Source: Phoronis australis (lineage: Eukaryota > Phoronida > Phoronidae). From it: a DNA stretch of 64,000 bases. A program made the translations under genes and the position numbers. This document shows, piece after piece, positions 23,601-38,600 of this stretch; position 1 is the first letter of the stretch; each line of letters begins with the position of its first letter. The notes beneath the pieces were generated by a model, which did no database searches, was not told the DNA's origin, and saw only the letters and a list, made by a program, of their open reading frames with translations. The stretch is taken from contig NMRA01000564.1 of assembly GCA_002633005.1 (NCBI GenBank), forward strand, positions 1-64,000, given 5' to 3'.

Positions 23601-26600
23601 CGAGGCAGCAAACGTCAGAGATGTCCTGCTAAGTGTGAAGAAGAAGATGGCCATTGATGTCACATGTTAGTAAATGTAAATGTGCAACGAACGCCTATGT
23701 GTACAATGTTTTCCCCACACAACTTGGCGTGAATATTGACACGCTGAAAACAACTGACAGAATTCACTTATTCTGAATTACCAGAAGCTCTGGAACAGTA
23801 GGACCAATAGACGAGTAAATAAATATTGTTTCAACTTATTCACGAACGGATTCTCACAATAATTGAATGCACTCTATACCGTCAAATTTATTGCCAGGTG
23901 CTGGAATTGGTAAAAACTCTCAAAGGTGTTTTTCCAACATATGTAGTTCATGAAACTGAAAGTGCTGATAAAGCGCTGAATGAGTTGATAAATGTACTGT
24001 AAAAACAATTCATGTCACAGTTTAAAAATGTGACGGTTGTGTACTAGAATGTTAATTAAGGTACTATTTGTTTTGTCTTCGTAACAAACTTTTTTGCTCT
24101 AACTATAGATGGGCCTAAGTTTCTGGAGTTCATCGATCCTCAGGATAAACTTAAAAGCCACGGTACGTCAACAATCACAGTAGTTGATGGACAAGACATC
24201 AGCGTGGAGTGTCGCACGGATGGCGTGAACCCGGGCGCCTATGTGGAGTGGACAACTACAGATCACGTGACGCAGGATGATTCAACTAGAAATGGTTCCT
24301 TGACTGCTGCGATGGTCTATTCAAGGAAAGTCCACATTCTTGCCAGACCATCGTTAAACCTCCGAACTATTAACTACTCGTCATGGAACATTAGACATCA
24401 GCAGTTTCGCCTAGAACGTTCCTTACAGATTCGTGTTCTATGTGAGTTATTGCCATATTACGACCGTGATTTCGCTTCGCAAAAGAAAGATAGCAAAGGA
24501 AACGTCTACGAGTTCTCATGTGGCATTTTATACAACAACAGACGGTCTGGTCAGGATTGTGGCCATTTATTTAATATGCATGTTTACATCTCCATCCGAT
24601 GAGCCGTTTTCTATTAATTAGCAAAATATTAAAGCGCAAAATACTGCTGTATCGGCCAATCACGAGCATTCTCTATAAGCGAGCAGAATCTGAAAAGTTG
24701 TGCTATTAAAATGTAGCTTTGTCGAGATAAAAATGCAAGTCTGGTGTCATATGTTGGCTGAGGGAAAGAGATCATATTATGGAGATAGATTAAAAGCATC
24801 ACGAGCGTTGACATGTGAATTTGCGGAGACAGCTTACGTGTACCAGGCGTAACATTGCACTCTTTCACGATATCTAGCACTGTCGAATGTTGCATAACTT
24901 GGCTTCTCATTGGTTAAAGTAATGAGACCGATTTGATAACATTCAATCTTTCCCATTCGTTGAAATCTGCGGAGCCCCTTTCAATTTACAGTTACCGAGT
25001 ATGGCGACCACCTTTGACTTGATTAGTTGCATTTTATTATAACGGTTAGTAATCGAAGTAAACCGGCAAAAACAAGGGATCCTCGATACAGTGGCTTAAG
25101 CCCAAACAAGTATAGTGCATAAAGGCGTGTGCAAGTGATGGCGATGTGATAGGTATACTTCTGATCAAGGCATGCGCATTGATGCCCACACACGGAATTC
25201 CGTGTGTCGTTCATCATGTTTCCACCGGTTCATTTTTCAGTGTAGGTGGCGCTGTGTCAGAGGGTAGCATAACTTCTGCCTCCTGGCCGGAAGTTATCTG
25301 AGCGCTGCATAACTAATATCTTCTTAGAAGAATTTTGGGATTTTATGGTTTTAAGTCTGAAACATTCCGGGAGGCTCCACAGAACTGATAGCAATTCGTG
25401 CTGTTGTCGTGTGGATGTTTACCACTGGAAATTAAAATCATAAAACAATAAATGCCGATTGATACATGTATGCTCGATCATGTCAATAATTAAAACAACC
25501 AGGATAGTAATGGTGTAACGCTGTGACTCAAAGTGCTTCTCTTGGTCTTCTAACAGACTACGCACTGTTGCAGATGGTCCCGGCAATTTGACCATTTCAC
25601 ACACTGGCGGGATATTGGAAAACAGAACGTTTTACGTCACTGAAGGCGAAAGATACAGTCTCACCTGTTCCACAGATGATGTGTATCCGTCCGGAAATAT
25701 ATCCTGGATATATTCCATTGGAAATACAAGGGATCTTGGCATCGGTCACCTTAGCAACGGAGCACTAAATTATTCGTTGACCATCGACTTTGTTGCCAAC
25801 GCTAGTCAGAATGGTCTAGAACTCAGTTGTAAGGGAGTTAATAACGAAGCGAACTCGCTGAACAAAACGGAGACAATATTGTTGAATGTAACGTGTAAGT
25901 GATTCTTAATAACTGTATGGAACCCGAAAAGGTCTAACTTCCTGTGCAGACATTTAATATGTAAGGCATTTTAAAGCGTTCCTGCAATCAATTTTGCACT
26001 TTTTGATGTTTTAAAGACGTGTAATCTAATATTCAGTAACACAACATCTAAACTCACAACCCATTTTTAGCAAATAATTGAGGAATTTCAAACTTTAAAG
26101 AACAATTTAATTGATGATTTTTTTGGTTTCCCGCCCCGTGATGTCATCAGTGGAAGACGTTGATCTATTTACTGTTTATATTCAATGGTGGATAGTAGGG
26201 ATTTTGTAAGTTACAAAGACTTTGAGAGCAAGCATGATGAATAATATGAAGGCACGCATGGAGATGGGGGCTAAGACAACACTCAGACCATTATGTGAAA
26301 CAGACTTTGCGTGTTTGAGGCCGTACGAATTCAACCCTTCCGCCTCGGCATCTTCAGCGCGAGTGAAACCGAATCGAAGCATACAAAGTCTGCGGACAAT
26401 CGTGATTTCAGAGTGGTAAATAAAGCCTTTTTGTGAATAACAATTTAATTTTCTAACCAATACAGAGTTCAGAAATATATGTCTAGAACTGTAAGTCTAG
26501 GAAAAGTTTCACTCTGACTGTCACATACAGTTGAGAATAGCGGTCACTGATTTTATTTCTTCGAATGCAGAGTGCATTTCTCAGGAGTGATCATATCCAA

Positions 26601-29600
26601 TTATAGTGACGGTAACTGGAGTTTATTTCTGGTAAATGATACTCGTTTTTCTCTCGTCTGTTCCAAATTAATGATAGCTTTGTATCATTGTGATTTGTTG
26701 ATTATTTCGGTCCAGTGTCCCGACTCCAGCTTCTGTACCGGCTCCATTCGTGACCTCAAACTATTTGCGTGGAATGTATATCCCATTTTCTACTATTGTG
26801 CATTGACGTATATGTGGATAGCGTGCATTCTAACAAAATTTTAAAACAAGAATAGAGTAATGACATTATAATGCAGTCACATTCATTATCTCATTCACAA
26901 TTTGATGCTGAGGCCCACACTCAATATATGCCTGGCTCTGCGATCTGAGGTTCTTTTGGAAACAAAAAAACTAAATTGTCTGTCTGATTGCTATCACTGC
27001 ATCCTTCATACATGCAACTTTTCACAAAACTCATTCGAACTCAGTTTTCGAGACCACTACGATTGGTGTAGAACAACACAATGGCGGAGACCGGATCCAC
27101 TGATGACGTCACACAATTTTTTATTTTTCTTGCGTTTATTTCTTGATTAAAAGTACGCAAATTGAAAAGGAAATGCATAAGACGTATTACCAGAATTGTT
27201 CGTAACCATTATGTGAAGGATTTTATACCGTTGCCGAGAAACAGCACAATAATAATTGGGTAATTGGAATACTAGGGCTCTACATAAAGAACGGCAGCTA
27301 ATCGTTTGTAATGTTAAAAATATAACGGCTCTCGAAACACTGTATTTTCAGTCGGACCGAGTGCATTGGTTCTTTCTACATCTTCCTCGAGTTGCTTTGT
27401 CGACAGTGGCATTCTGTATATTGCTGAATACACTTCCTGTAGAATCGACTGCAGTACAACGCCATCTTGTCCGCTTGTGCTGGTCAGCTGGAACAGTTCT
27501 TCCGTTGGAGTCATCAAATCCCTAGATACCTCTCCTAAGCTGACTGAAAACTCTGGCCACGTTTATTCTCGTGTGATGGACTACCACCCACGGTCACCGA
27601 TTAAAGGCGTAACTGAGTTCGAATGCTCCGCCAACAACACAGTCAGTGGTCGTCAAGTTAGGTCAACAGTGTCGGTTCAGGTTGCGTGTAAGTTGTGTAA
27701 TATTTGGAACTGGAACTTGATTGCATTCGCAAACAGTGTTCTGTCAAAGAAACAAATTTGTAATTTAGTGAACTAACAATCATTGCCGTTCTCATGAATG
27801 TACAAGAGCTATATTTTTCTTCTTTGAACCAACAATCATAGTCGTTTTCATGAATTTACAAGAGCTACATTTTTTCTTTTTAACCTTTTCGAAAGTGAAA
27901 ATGGTCAAATTGTATAAAAAGTCAGCATTCATGTTACTGCACGTACGTATGATTCAATTATAAATGCTGGTGCTTGTCTGTACAATGACGTAGTAATGTA
28001 AAGCAAAGATTTTCAACAATAATACGTGTGTTATTTTATTTTAGACTGCATTAGCATAAATCATCATTTATTTAATATGTTTAATTTAGGAGATTGTTTA
28101 ACTTCCATGAGACCAGAACCTTTATAGAGATGTTTCCTTTTACACCATGTCTGCAAAACGTCCGATATGGTGGTTTATTTTTTTATTTCAGACGGGCCAC
28201 GCAGCTTACAACTAAGTTCCTTAGCGGGTAATCTTCAGCAATATAACGAGTCTCAATGGGGATTTGAGGTTTTTGACAACCAGACCTATATCTTAAAATG
28301 CCTCACCGATGCCGTCAAACCATCGCTGCTCACTTTCGACGTCACTGCCGACTTCGGTGAAGAAAAACCGATCGTCTCACTTCGGTCAGCACAGAAAAAT
28401 ATCTTTACGAAGGAACTTGTTTTTACGGCCACAAAAGAACATAATTTCAAGCAAGTCATTTTCCACGCAGTCAATGGTGTCGACAGAACCATGCATGCGA
28501 CTGCAGCTGTTACCATAAAAGTTATATGTGAGTCTTTATGCAATTTAAATGTGTTGCTCTTGAAGTGGCTATACCTAAGCGTTCCGTCGCTAAACAGCAT
28601 CTTGAGACAACGTATTTTAATTAAACCTGTCTCAAGTTACAGTTTTGCCAGGGCTTCGAAGGTACTCGCACTTCGTTACTGTTTGTTAACAGGGTCTAAC
28701 CAATAAGTACTGTACAAGGTGGCTTGCCGCGTCATAACGATTTATGAATTGAGTGCAGTGTCAGGTCTTTGCAAAACCCAGAAGTCACCATCCAATGAGT
28801 AAGTAACAAGCGGCCAGTTCATAGGGAAATTGTCAGTCTTTTGGATGAAACTCTCCGGGACCAAGACAAAAGACGTCACACTTGTGAGATCCATGCGACA
28901 GTCGTGAGCGCGTCGCATGGTTATCGCCTATTGTTTTCCTTTGAAAGCATGAAAATTTTGAGACGTCCAGTTGAGAAAACAGATCAAGTTTGAGTCTAAT
29001 ACTGGAATAAAAACTTACAAAAATTAGCGACGTTGCGTCCGCATCTCACGGACTTCAGTTTGGCTTGTGACGTTATCGTTATTCTGGCCAATTGGTGGCG
29101 TTTTGGCTAAACGGCGCGGCATTGACGTCAGTACACCATCCCATACGTGTAACAAATTGAATCGTAAACCGCCTCTTTTATTTGAAGAGGGACTCTCAAT
29201 GCCCTCATGGAGAGCTTCCTTTACACCCCTTTTGAACCAGTTATCCTCTGCCGCTGAAAGTGTGATGCACAAAAACCCTATCGATTACAATAGTACACCC
29301 TCAAAACTAAAAATAGCCATTTCTTTTAGACGGCTGTGACTTTTTATATTCTACAGTTTCAGAGCCAGTACGTTCCCGCTGTTCATTTCCAATTCCATTA
29401 CGCGGTGATCAATAGAACAACACTAAGACAAAAACATAACACAAGAGGTTACAGATTGTAGTAGGGACCCCTTCAGGCTTCTCAGACACTAGGGAGGTGT
29501 CCAGACTGGCGGGACTATTTCGAATCGTTGCTAGAGCTGACCATCTCAATGAATACAACAATCTAGCACGATTCTGCACCGCAAACATAAACACAGCGAG

Positions 29601-32600
29601 AGATCAAGTGAGACAAGTGTACACTATTCAATCTTAAAAATCTTCCTATTCCGCGGTATGTCAGGTCGCGATCAGCCAATCAGATTCATCATTAGCATGC
29701 AAGCTTTCAGATGTACAAAATTATACATGTGTGTACCGTAAGTACTTGGGAATGTATTGGAATGATCTACTTATCGTGATGCCTAATTTTTGTTTTCTTT
29801 TTGAGAAGTTTATCAAAGCACTTGAAAATCCCATGAACAAAAATAGAACTCAATACACTGACCTCTACTTTTCATAGTATTGACATTATTGTGCTTATGA
29901 GCTGAGACCTTTGTTTTCGTCAAACTTCAGACGGTCCAAGCAGAATTGCTCTCGTTCTTTCCGGTCAGAATGGACAATTATGGAAGTTGAGACTTGGCCA
30001 AGCTTACACTTTCGTTTGCGAAGTTGACGAGGTATACCCTAACGTCGCGTTTTCGTGGTTTCCACCCGGTGTTGCTCGACGTAGATCCAAAGGCAAAGGA
30101 CAGTTTGGAGGCGTATTGTACAAAAGCTATATGGAGAAGAACTTGACCAGCACCGACCATCACATTGGATGTGAAGCAAAGAACACCTATCACGAATCGT
30201 TTGCCTTAGAAGTGAACACCACAGTTTTTCATAAAGGTGAGCTGTACTTACGTGTTGGGATGGAAAATAACCTCAATGAATCCATTAGGGGTAAATTTGC
30301 TCAGCCTGGCATAAAAACACGGCATAGGACATATACACGTAGAAAAAAGGCAAATAGCTGACTTGCGAAATAGCCGCACGCTATTTTGAAATTCACTAAC
30401 CCGCCAAAGGACGTTCAAATGCCATGTAATGCGGACGGGAAGTTTCAACCTACTGGTTTAAAAGCCGGCAAATTCCACTGTTATCGGGTGAAATGTACTA
30501 ATGTCTTACAAGAAAAGGCAAACCTTTGGAATTGTTCCATATACATGTCCCTCTTAAAGGAAACAACGGCGACAAAGCAAGTAGCTGCGACTGATGAAAC
30601 GGTACAATTTCGATCCCAGCCGGTGTCAATAAGATAAAATAAGTCAATGAACATACAGATGTAAGCTAATCAACCAATTGGAGGGACTGACAGTGGAATG
30701 TATTGCTGTTTTAACTTAATGAACCATTACATGTATGTTGTCGTTGAATCTGTGTCCACCAAATCTGAGCCGGGATCAACCGGAAGTCACTATCGTGCTT
30801 CCATTACCGTAGAGAGCGCCAATATGGAGAGTCTTCTATTTTAAAAGGATCATGACTCAGAACATGATGGACAAAAACCTCATTAAAGTGATAACACTAA
30901 ATACAAATTCCGAGTTGCATTATCTTTCTTTTAGCTTTATTTGCATTTGGCATAATTTCTTGTACACACACTGCGTGTCGTGTTGTTGCTCTTTCCAAAG
31001 AACGCATTCACTCAATAGTTACAGCATTACCATTATTGGAGACGGCAGTTCCATCGCCGTTTTTTCACTGATAGAAAATGTCAATATCAGGAACAGAAGT
31101 AGCTCCGTGACCACGCCTCTAAAATCCAGTTAAGATACTCGCTAACTCGTGATCCTGGACAAGCAGGCATCAGACGCGGGTGCGCTGATTACCCAGACAC
31201 TGATCCGTCGGCGTGTTCGGAACTGGCATGTTTTTATGAAGCATTTTTGGCGCGTGTCTGCTGTTTTGGAACTCGGGACGTGAATTGTATTCGGTGGCTT
31301 GAACATCTACTATTCCCTTCAGTTGATGGTAGCTGGGGACTCTGGAGTGACTGGGACAATTGTACTGCATCGTGCGGGAACGGTGCCATCTACCGGCGGC
31401 GAACATGCGACAGTCCTGCACCACGTCATGGTGGGAGGATATGCGCTGGTGACAGCACACAGTCTGCCAGCTGTTCAGTGCCCACTTCATGCCTTCGTAA
31501 GACCTTATGTTTTGGTGGTGAAATGACGCTAAATATGATATTGCTTTAATAAAAACGCGTTTCAAATAGCTGATTTCTAACAATTGAAATTATTCTACAG
31601 TACGGGTGATCTCTGGATGAAATTACTATGTAAGCTAGTTTACCACAAAGTGATTTTAAATAGGCACGGAACGCAAAAGCTCGCCAAAAATGTGTTTTAA
31701 ATTATAACTGACGAAAGTACCATTTCGCAAAGTCTGGTACAGAGTAATTCCCTTTCCCCTGTGAGGGAATTTCCAGAATAAAATTACAAAATTCACGATT
31801 TTTGAAAATGCTCGAAGGATAAACTCTTTACTCACCACAGAGTTTCTTATCTCCCTCTGCGTTCATAGTAATTCGAAAAACACGTGACTGATAAGACGGA
31901 TATTAACAGCAGATTATCGTGCGTGATTGCACTCCGACTCTGAGGTTGACAGCACAGTATTGGGCAAGCCAATGAAGCAAACAAATTTCCAAAAAGAATT
32001 CCAAGTGTATATTAGAATATACTTGAATTCTGCAATACTTGTATAAATAATTTTAAGCAGTAAACACATCAGTTGCTTCTTAATCGGACTGGCTGCTGCT
32101 TGAATTGTTTTGTTAACATCAAAGGTCAAAAATTACACTTCCCATATAAGGGAAATGTGTTTTTGTATGTCCTGCCATTCTCAGCAAGGAGACATACTTT
32201 GCCGTTGGGAGAAAAATTGACGAAGTGGAAAGCAGTTGGCAGATCTATTTTAAATTTGAAACTAAACGAAAAATGCTTTGATATTAACAAAGATTCAAAA
32301 TTTTACGAAAAAAGGTAAAAAAATGCCTGCTGAGCAGGTTAAATTCTGTTTCAGTGGCTGAGAACCACTTTGAATATAGCAATTTAGTCTGCTTATCGCG
32401 TTCCAGGCCTCTTTAAGAGTGTCTATACTTATCAATCAGGCAAAGATTCTTTAAAATTACTACTTCAGGTCTGACTGACGGAAGCACTGCTCAAAACTGT
32501 CTTCGTATTAATTTTTTTAACAAATTAACTTAATATTCTAAAAGCAACAAAACACTGTTAATTAAGGATTACAGCCATGTTTGGTGACATGGTCTTAGGG

Positions 32601-35600
32601 TTTCTTCAACAATATATCAAACATGTACGTCAAAGAAGGTCTAACTGCAGCCATATTTTAAAGAGCCCTGGCACGCAATAAACATACTAAAATGCTATAT
32701 TGAAAGTGGTTCTCTGCTACTGAAACAAAATTCAACCTGCTCACCTGCTATTTTTAACGTGTAGGTTTGTTCGGAAAGATTTTTAATTTTTGTGGACTTC
32801 AAAGAATTTTCTTTTATTTTCAAGTTTCAAAAAGCGATATGTCAACTGCTCGCCACTTCTTCGTTTTTTCTCCCACAAGGCAAAGCACTTCTCCTTATTT
32901 AGTATAGCAAGACATAGATGAAGCAAATTTCCCTTATATGGGAAGTGTGGCTTTTGATTTCAAGCGACTTCAAGGAATCGACTGAACGCATGTGCGCATT
33001 TATCACAAGTCGTTGGGAGATTACAAACTCTCGTGGTAACCACAGTATTTCATTCGCGCGTATTTCAAAATTGTGAATTTTGTCATTTTTTGGACATTTC
33101 CTCCCAGGAGAAGGTGAATTACTCTCTACTAGACGTTGCAAGATCGTACTTTCTTAAGGAATTGTTTTGTGTTTTTAAAATGTCTATCGCGTGTTCAAAT
33201 TAAATACGTCTGTCTGTCTCATTGGGTATACGAAGGTTATGCTTTCTCCCGTGAACAATCATGTATTTCAGAGACATCTCCGTTGCTCGTGGGAAGCTTG
33301 ACAGCCGTCGTAATAATAGTTGGGGTTGCGATTTTGTTGATTATCGCGTGGAGACGCAAACGTAAGATACACCACGAGAAAGCCTTGTGCGAGGCTCCAG
33401 AGATATATGCTGGCGACAGGGGCGCAGAACATACGGAACTAGAGAAAAAAGTATTGAGTTTATCCCCATCGTTGCTGCAATCCTCCAATGAAGACCTTTG
33501 TATGACTGATAGCTTGGTAAACGTTGTAGATAGGCAGTCAGACTTCGTCAAACTAGGAGGAACAGTTTTAAATGAGACAGATCTGAAGAAACTGGGGGTT
33601 GATTTGTCGGTAAATGCACTTTCAGACTTGTCTCGGAAATTGGCAGTTGAAGTTAGTTCAAGGTCTACTAAAGAGTTGGAAACAGCATCTGAAGATAAAT
33701 GTTTGAAGCCTTGCAATCGAGGAAGTAAATCCAGCTTGCGACGGAAAAGCAATGACGAAGATCGCAAACCTTATGAAGGTATTTTGACGACGGCACGGGA
33801 TATTTTTTCTAAACTGAAAAGTAAAATAACTCCAATCAATGCAGACAAGCCAAAGCAGTTGACAGTGGACAACGGGAAAGGGCCTAAAGTTGATTTAACG
33901 GATGTCAAGCAAATCAACGCTGCCATATTTGGAGTACTAGAACTGTTTAAGTTTATTGGTATGGACATTTCAAATCTAAAAGCTGCAACACTTTTTGAAC
34001 AAGTTGAGCTGACGGAGCCTGTGGTGACACGGTGGGCACAAACGGTTGGAATTAATCTGGAAGAGATTTCACGCGTTAACTCAGCCACCGAAACAGAAAT
34101 GGAATGGATTCAAGATGCAGGTATAGAAATGCTAAAACGCGGAGGAATTGACATATCTACACAATTTGGAAGAAAATTGGGCAAAATGCCAGCAAATGGC
34201 ACGACTTTTCTCAAAAACATCGGCGTAGACCTGAGCAGGCATGCCCAAGTTAACTTGAAGGAGAACCATGGTCTCAAGATAACGCGAGAAATTGGAATAG
34301 AATTGTTGAAAATGAGAGGCTATGACGTTCGTAGAATCGCTGAATATAAATTGACTGTTGACGATTCGGCCTCAGCACAAAAGAATCTTCAAAATATGGG
34401 CTTGGATTTGAGGAAATATAGCAAACCCAGTATCAAGCCTAATGTTGACCTCCGAAAAGAGAGTATGCAGATAGCTAATGAGTTGCTGGTACAACTTCAC
34501 ATAGACATCTTTTCTAAACGTAAACTAAAAGTAAAAATAAATACATTTGATGAGCGCGAGCCCATTAACCAGGGAGATAAATTAATTATCAATTATCAGT
34601 CAAAAAAGGAAAGGATTTTACAGCAGTTTGGAATAGAACTCATTCAAAAAGCAGGTATTGACCTACAAAAAGCAATTGGAAAAAGCCTTAATGAAAGCCC
34701 AACTGTCGACATCCTGACACCAGAGGGCGTTAAGGCATTGGAAGAGGTAGGCGTACAGTATGCAAAAGTGGCGACTTGTGAACTTATATCTCAGTTCGAA
34801 ATTGACCTTCTCAGGTATGCCGCTATTCAATTGTTACTGCATGCTAACGTGGATTTGGGGTCTGCAACCAAATTTTTGTTAACTGGTGGATTTCCGACCG
34901 CGGTTTTAACGCCTCTTCTCAAGTTTATGGGCATCAGCTTAAAACGCAATGCGAAGGCTTTGAAAAGGGACAAACTCGCGAGCTCTATTACTCAGCAAGC
35001 TGGTATTGAATTACTGAAGAGGACCGGTATAGACATCACACAGTTTATTCAAACTGTATCAGAAAAGCGTCCTGAGGATACTAATAACCCAGAAGCGCGA
35101 CGAGTATTGAAAGGATGTGGCTTAGATCGAATTCAACTCGATATCGAAGTGTCGAAGTCCAAACATGAAGCTATTGGATTTCTTAGGTCAACGAGCTTGC
35201 GGCTCTTACGGAAGACTGGGGTCGATTTGGATCCAAGCTCAAACAGGCTCGTAAAAATGGTAGATATTCATACACCGTTAGGTAACGCACTTGTTAAACA
35301 TTTTGGTGTAAATTTTGATGTACTTGATAAAACAGAGCGCGTTGATAAACGAATGTGGGATAATATTCGATTAGCTGCATTTGAACTCCTCAAAACTACC
35401 GGAGTAGACCTTACCAAATTGGCTGACTTGGATATTAACCTAATACACAAGATCAATATACGGCAACACGAAACACGGCTTCAGGAAGTTGGAATTGACC
35501 TCAACAAAATGGATTTCACACGGACTACACACTTGGAAATAGACGCCATCCGACAGGCTGGGGTTGAGTTAATGAAACACGCAAGAATCGATATATCCAC

Positions 35601-38600
35601 GGCTAATCCTAACGATTTGATCGACAATTCTTTCCACGTAATATCTCCAGAAGTGAATGAAACGCTGAAACTTATGGGCATAGACATTGACAAGGCATCA
35701 ACGGTTTGCTCCAAAAGTCAAAATGAGAGAATGTTGATTTTGAAAGCAGGTATAGAAATTCTGCGGTTGACAGGAATTGACTTGCAAATGTATGTTAACG
35801 CCATAAAGTCTGAGTGTAAAAGTAATCAGAAGAGTCTGCCTTGTGAGATAGAGTTACTAAAGACTTATGGCATAGACCTTGAACGCCACGAGAGATTAGC
35901 GATGGTAGAACCATCATTGCTCGACTTAACTATGCAAGCGGCCATAAGGCTCCTTCAATCGACTGATATCGATTTGAGAAAGGGGGAGTCATGGAAATCT
36001 CCAAACGTTGAGCCATCGTCACTTTTGTCCGCTTTCTCCATAAACGCTCTCTGCGACATTGGTATTGATCTTGAAAGGCATGCCGAAATTGAGAAAAAAA
36101 CTCCACAAATATTTCATTTGACAGCGCGTGCCGGTCTAGAACTCATTAGACGAACTGGTGTGGATACTAAAAAAGTGGAGCATTTGTTGGGTGCCGAAGA
36201 AAAGAAGATCAATGAGATACTCACAGAACAGCGCTTAGAAATCCTTAGAAATGTTGGAATTGACATGCAACGGCACAACGAGGCTGACCTATCACTTCAA
36301 GATTTACTTGATATCACATTTCACGCCGGCATTGAATTGCTGAAGCGAGCTCAGATTAACCCCCAATTTATTCACGCAATCGTTGACGAAGCAAGCAAAC
36401 AATCATCGCAAACTGAAATGCCGGTGGAAGATCTTCTGAATCACCTTTTGTCGGTGGGAATAAACTTGCCGAAGCACTTAAGCACTGCTAACCATACGAG
36501 TATGGAATTGACAAAACTGGCAGGGGTTGAGCTGCTCAAGCACTGTGGAATCGACATAACAAAGCTGAAAGGATTCAGCTATAAACAAACTACTTTTTTT
36601 GACAAACCCTCATTATTGAAAAACAAGCAGCTTCCGGAACTAGGCATAAACCTACTAGCACAAACGAGAGAACACATGCGAGATCATTTGAGGAAACAGT
36701 TGACTAGACAAGCCGGGTTGGAATTATTAAAGCGCTCGGGCGTCAACTTAATTGCAGAAAATGACGAACTGGCACAGCCTAACATTTTTGACTTGTCTTG
36801 TCAATTATCTACTAACATTTTAGCCAGCATGGGAATAGACCTTGTCGCACATTCCATAATAGACTTATCTAAAAAGAATAACCTGCTGCTTACTCAAGAC
36901 TTGGGATTTGAGCTCCTAAGACGAACTGGAATTGATTTGCGGTACGTTAACTACAAAGATTTAAGTTCTCTGAGAGGATCGGTGGATATGAAAAAACATA
37001 GAGCAGACATGCTTGAAGTAGGAGTAGATATATCGATGAATCAGATGGCGTGCCTGCCGAAAGCAATTGTCTCCAACGTGACGAGGCAAATTGCATTAGA
37101 ACTTCTCAAACGTAAACAACTTCTGGACAATGAGTACACCACCACTGTCATTAAGAACGATTTAAAGGCTCTTGGAATCAACATATCAAAGCTTAATAGC
37201 ATGGACTTATCAAAGAAAAGGTTTATCGACCTGGCGCAACTGGCGGCAGTACATCTACTGAAAGAAACGGGGGTGGATTTGACTAGACTTGATATTAACG
37301 TTCTAAAAAGTCGCCGAAGAATGGATATTGAGAGCGAAAGCGCAATATCAAAGCTACTCAAACTTGGCGTTAATCTTCAAAGACACAGGGATTTGGATTT
37401 GGCGACCCACTTTGCGCTAGACGTCACGCGACAGGCTGCGTTAGAAGTTCTTAAGATAGGTGGAGTAGACCTTAAACCTGACGATGGTTTGACACTCAGT
37501 ATGATAACAGGGCTTGATTTGAAAACGGGCTTTGGAAAGCAGGTCATGAATGAGTTAGGTATTAACTTAGATCAGCTTAGAAATTCAGATCTGCCAACTC
37601 GGCTAATCGGTAATCTTTGCTTTGAAGCTGGTATCCAGCTTATGATGAGATCAGGCATAAATATGAACCCGCAGTTATTGTGTGATATTAAGTGCCTAAG
37701 CGGTAGATATTCTGCACAGGATATGTTCAAGCACCACGAAAACAGCCTTAAGCGTGTTGGTCTTGATTTAAGCAAACATCCAGGGCGCCGTTTCTTAGAA
37801 AAATGTGGAACTGATTCGGCGTGTAAGACAGGAATCGCGGTACTAAAACGTGCTAAGATTGACTTAGATCCAGGCATTTCATTGTTGCGCCTTGAGACAC
37901 CAGCGAATGTTACAGATCGATTAAAATTGATGGGTTTCGATCGATCATTTGACCAAACAACAGACACATTCACCTTGAAAGATAAAAGTGCAATCCAAGT
38001 TGTTGTCATGCGCTTGATGAAGATCACTGGTATAGATGTCAAACAACTTAAAACGCTTGATCTCAGTCAAATTAAAGTTGAAATGAGTCACTTGAAAAGA
38101 CAAGAAAATATTCGTATCGGAATAGATTTGTTAAAGTATCGCAAAGCTTTCCCTCTAAATATTGTGGGGAAACAAATAGCCTATATGGCTGGAACTGAGT
38201 TGCTTAAACGGACTGTGGTTAACTATACCACAGAAGATTACGATCGCTCAAACAGGTTGATGGGTGCTGACGTTTCAAGAAGAGAAGTTCATAGTATGTT
38301 ACTCAACATGGGAATCGACTTAACACTACACGCGGGCATTGAGATGAACGAAGAAAATTCACGACTCACAGCGGAAGCCGCGTTTAAAGTGTTGCTTAGT
38401 TTGGGTCTTGATTTGAAGAAATTTACTGAAACGCTTTCGGATGATGCACTCCAAAATAATATACCTAGGAAACTGCAGAAAAAGGTGAGCAAAAGGATAG
38501 GACTTGATTTAAAAACGTGCTTATCTTATAGGCTTTCCAATGCAACAGATGTAGTATTGCTAAGGGACGCTACCGCAAATCTATTGAAGTTTGCAGTCAG

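Larger units (their letters stand above)
31497..33271. other. Intron before the transmembrane exon, largely made of two MITEs
   Basis: Two TTAA-flanked elements in opposite orientation (31660-32412 and 32662-33199) make up most of this intron. Only about 70 bp separate the second from the acceptor at 33271, so part of the 3' splice environment lies close to element-derived DNA. Confidence 0.75.

Noticed and set aside
29460-29636. Open frame of about 60 codons (TPSGFSDTREVSRLAGLF...)
   Set aside because: It looks protein-like, but has no splice support and no family that I can name.
33237-33767. Minus-strand open frames opposite the giant exon
   Set aside because: Low-complexity Ser/Leu antisense shadows of the repeat-encoding frame.
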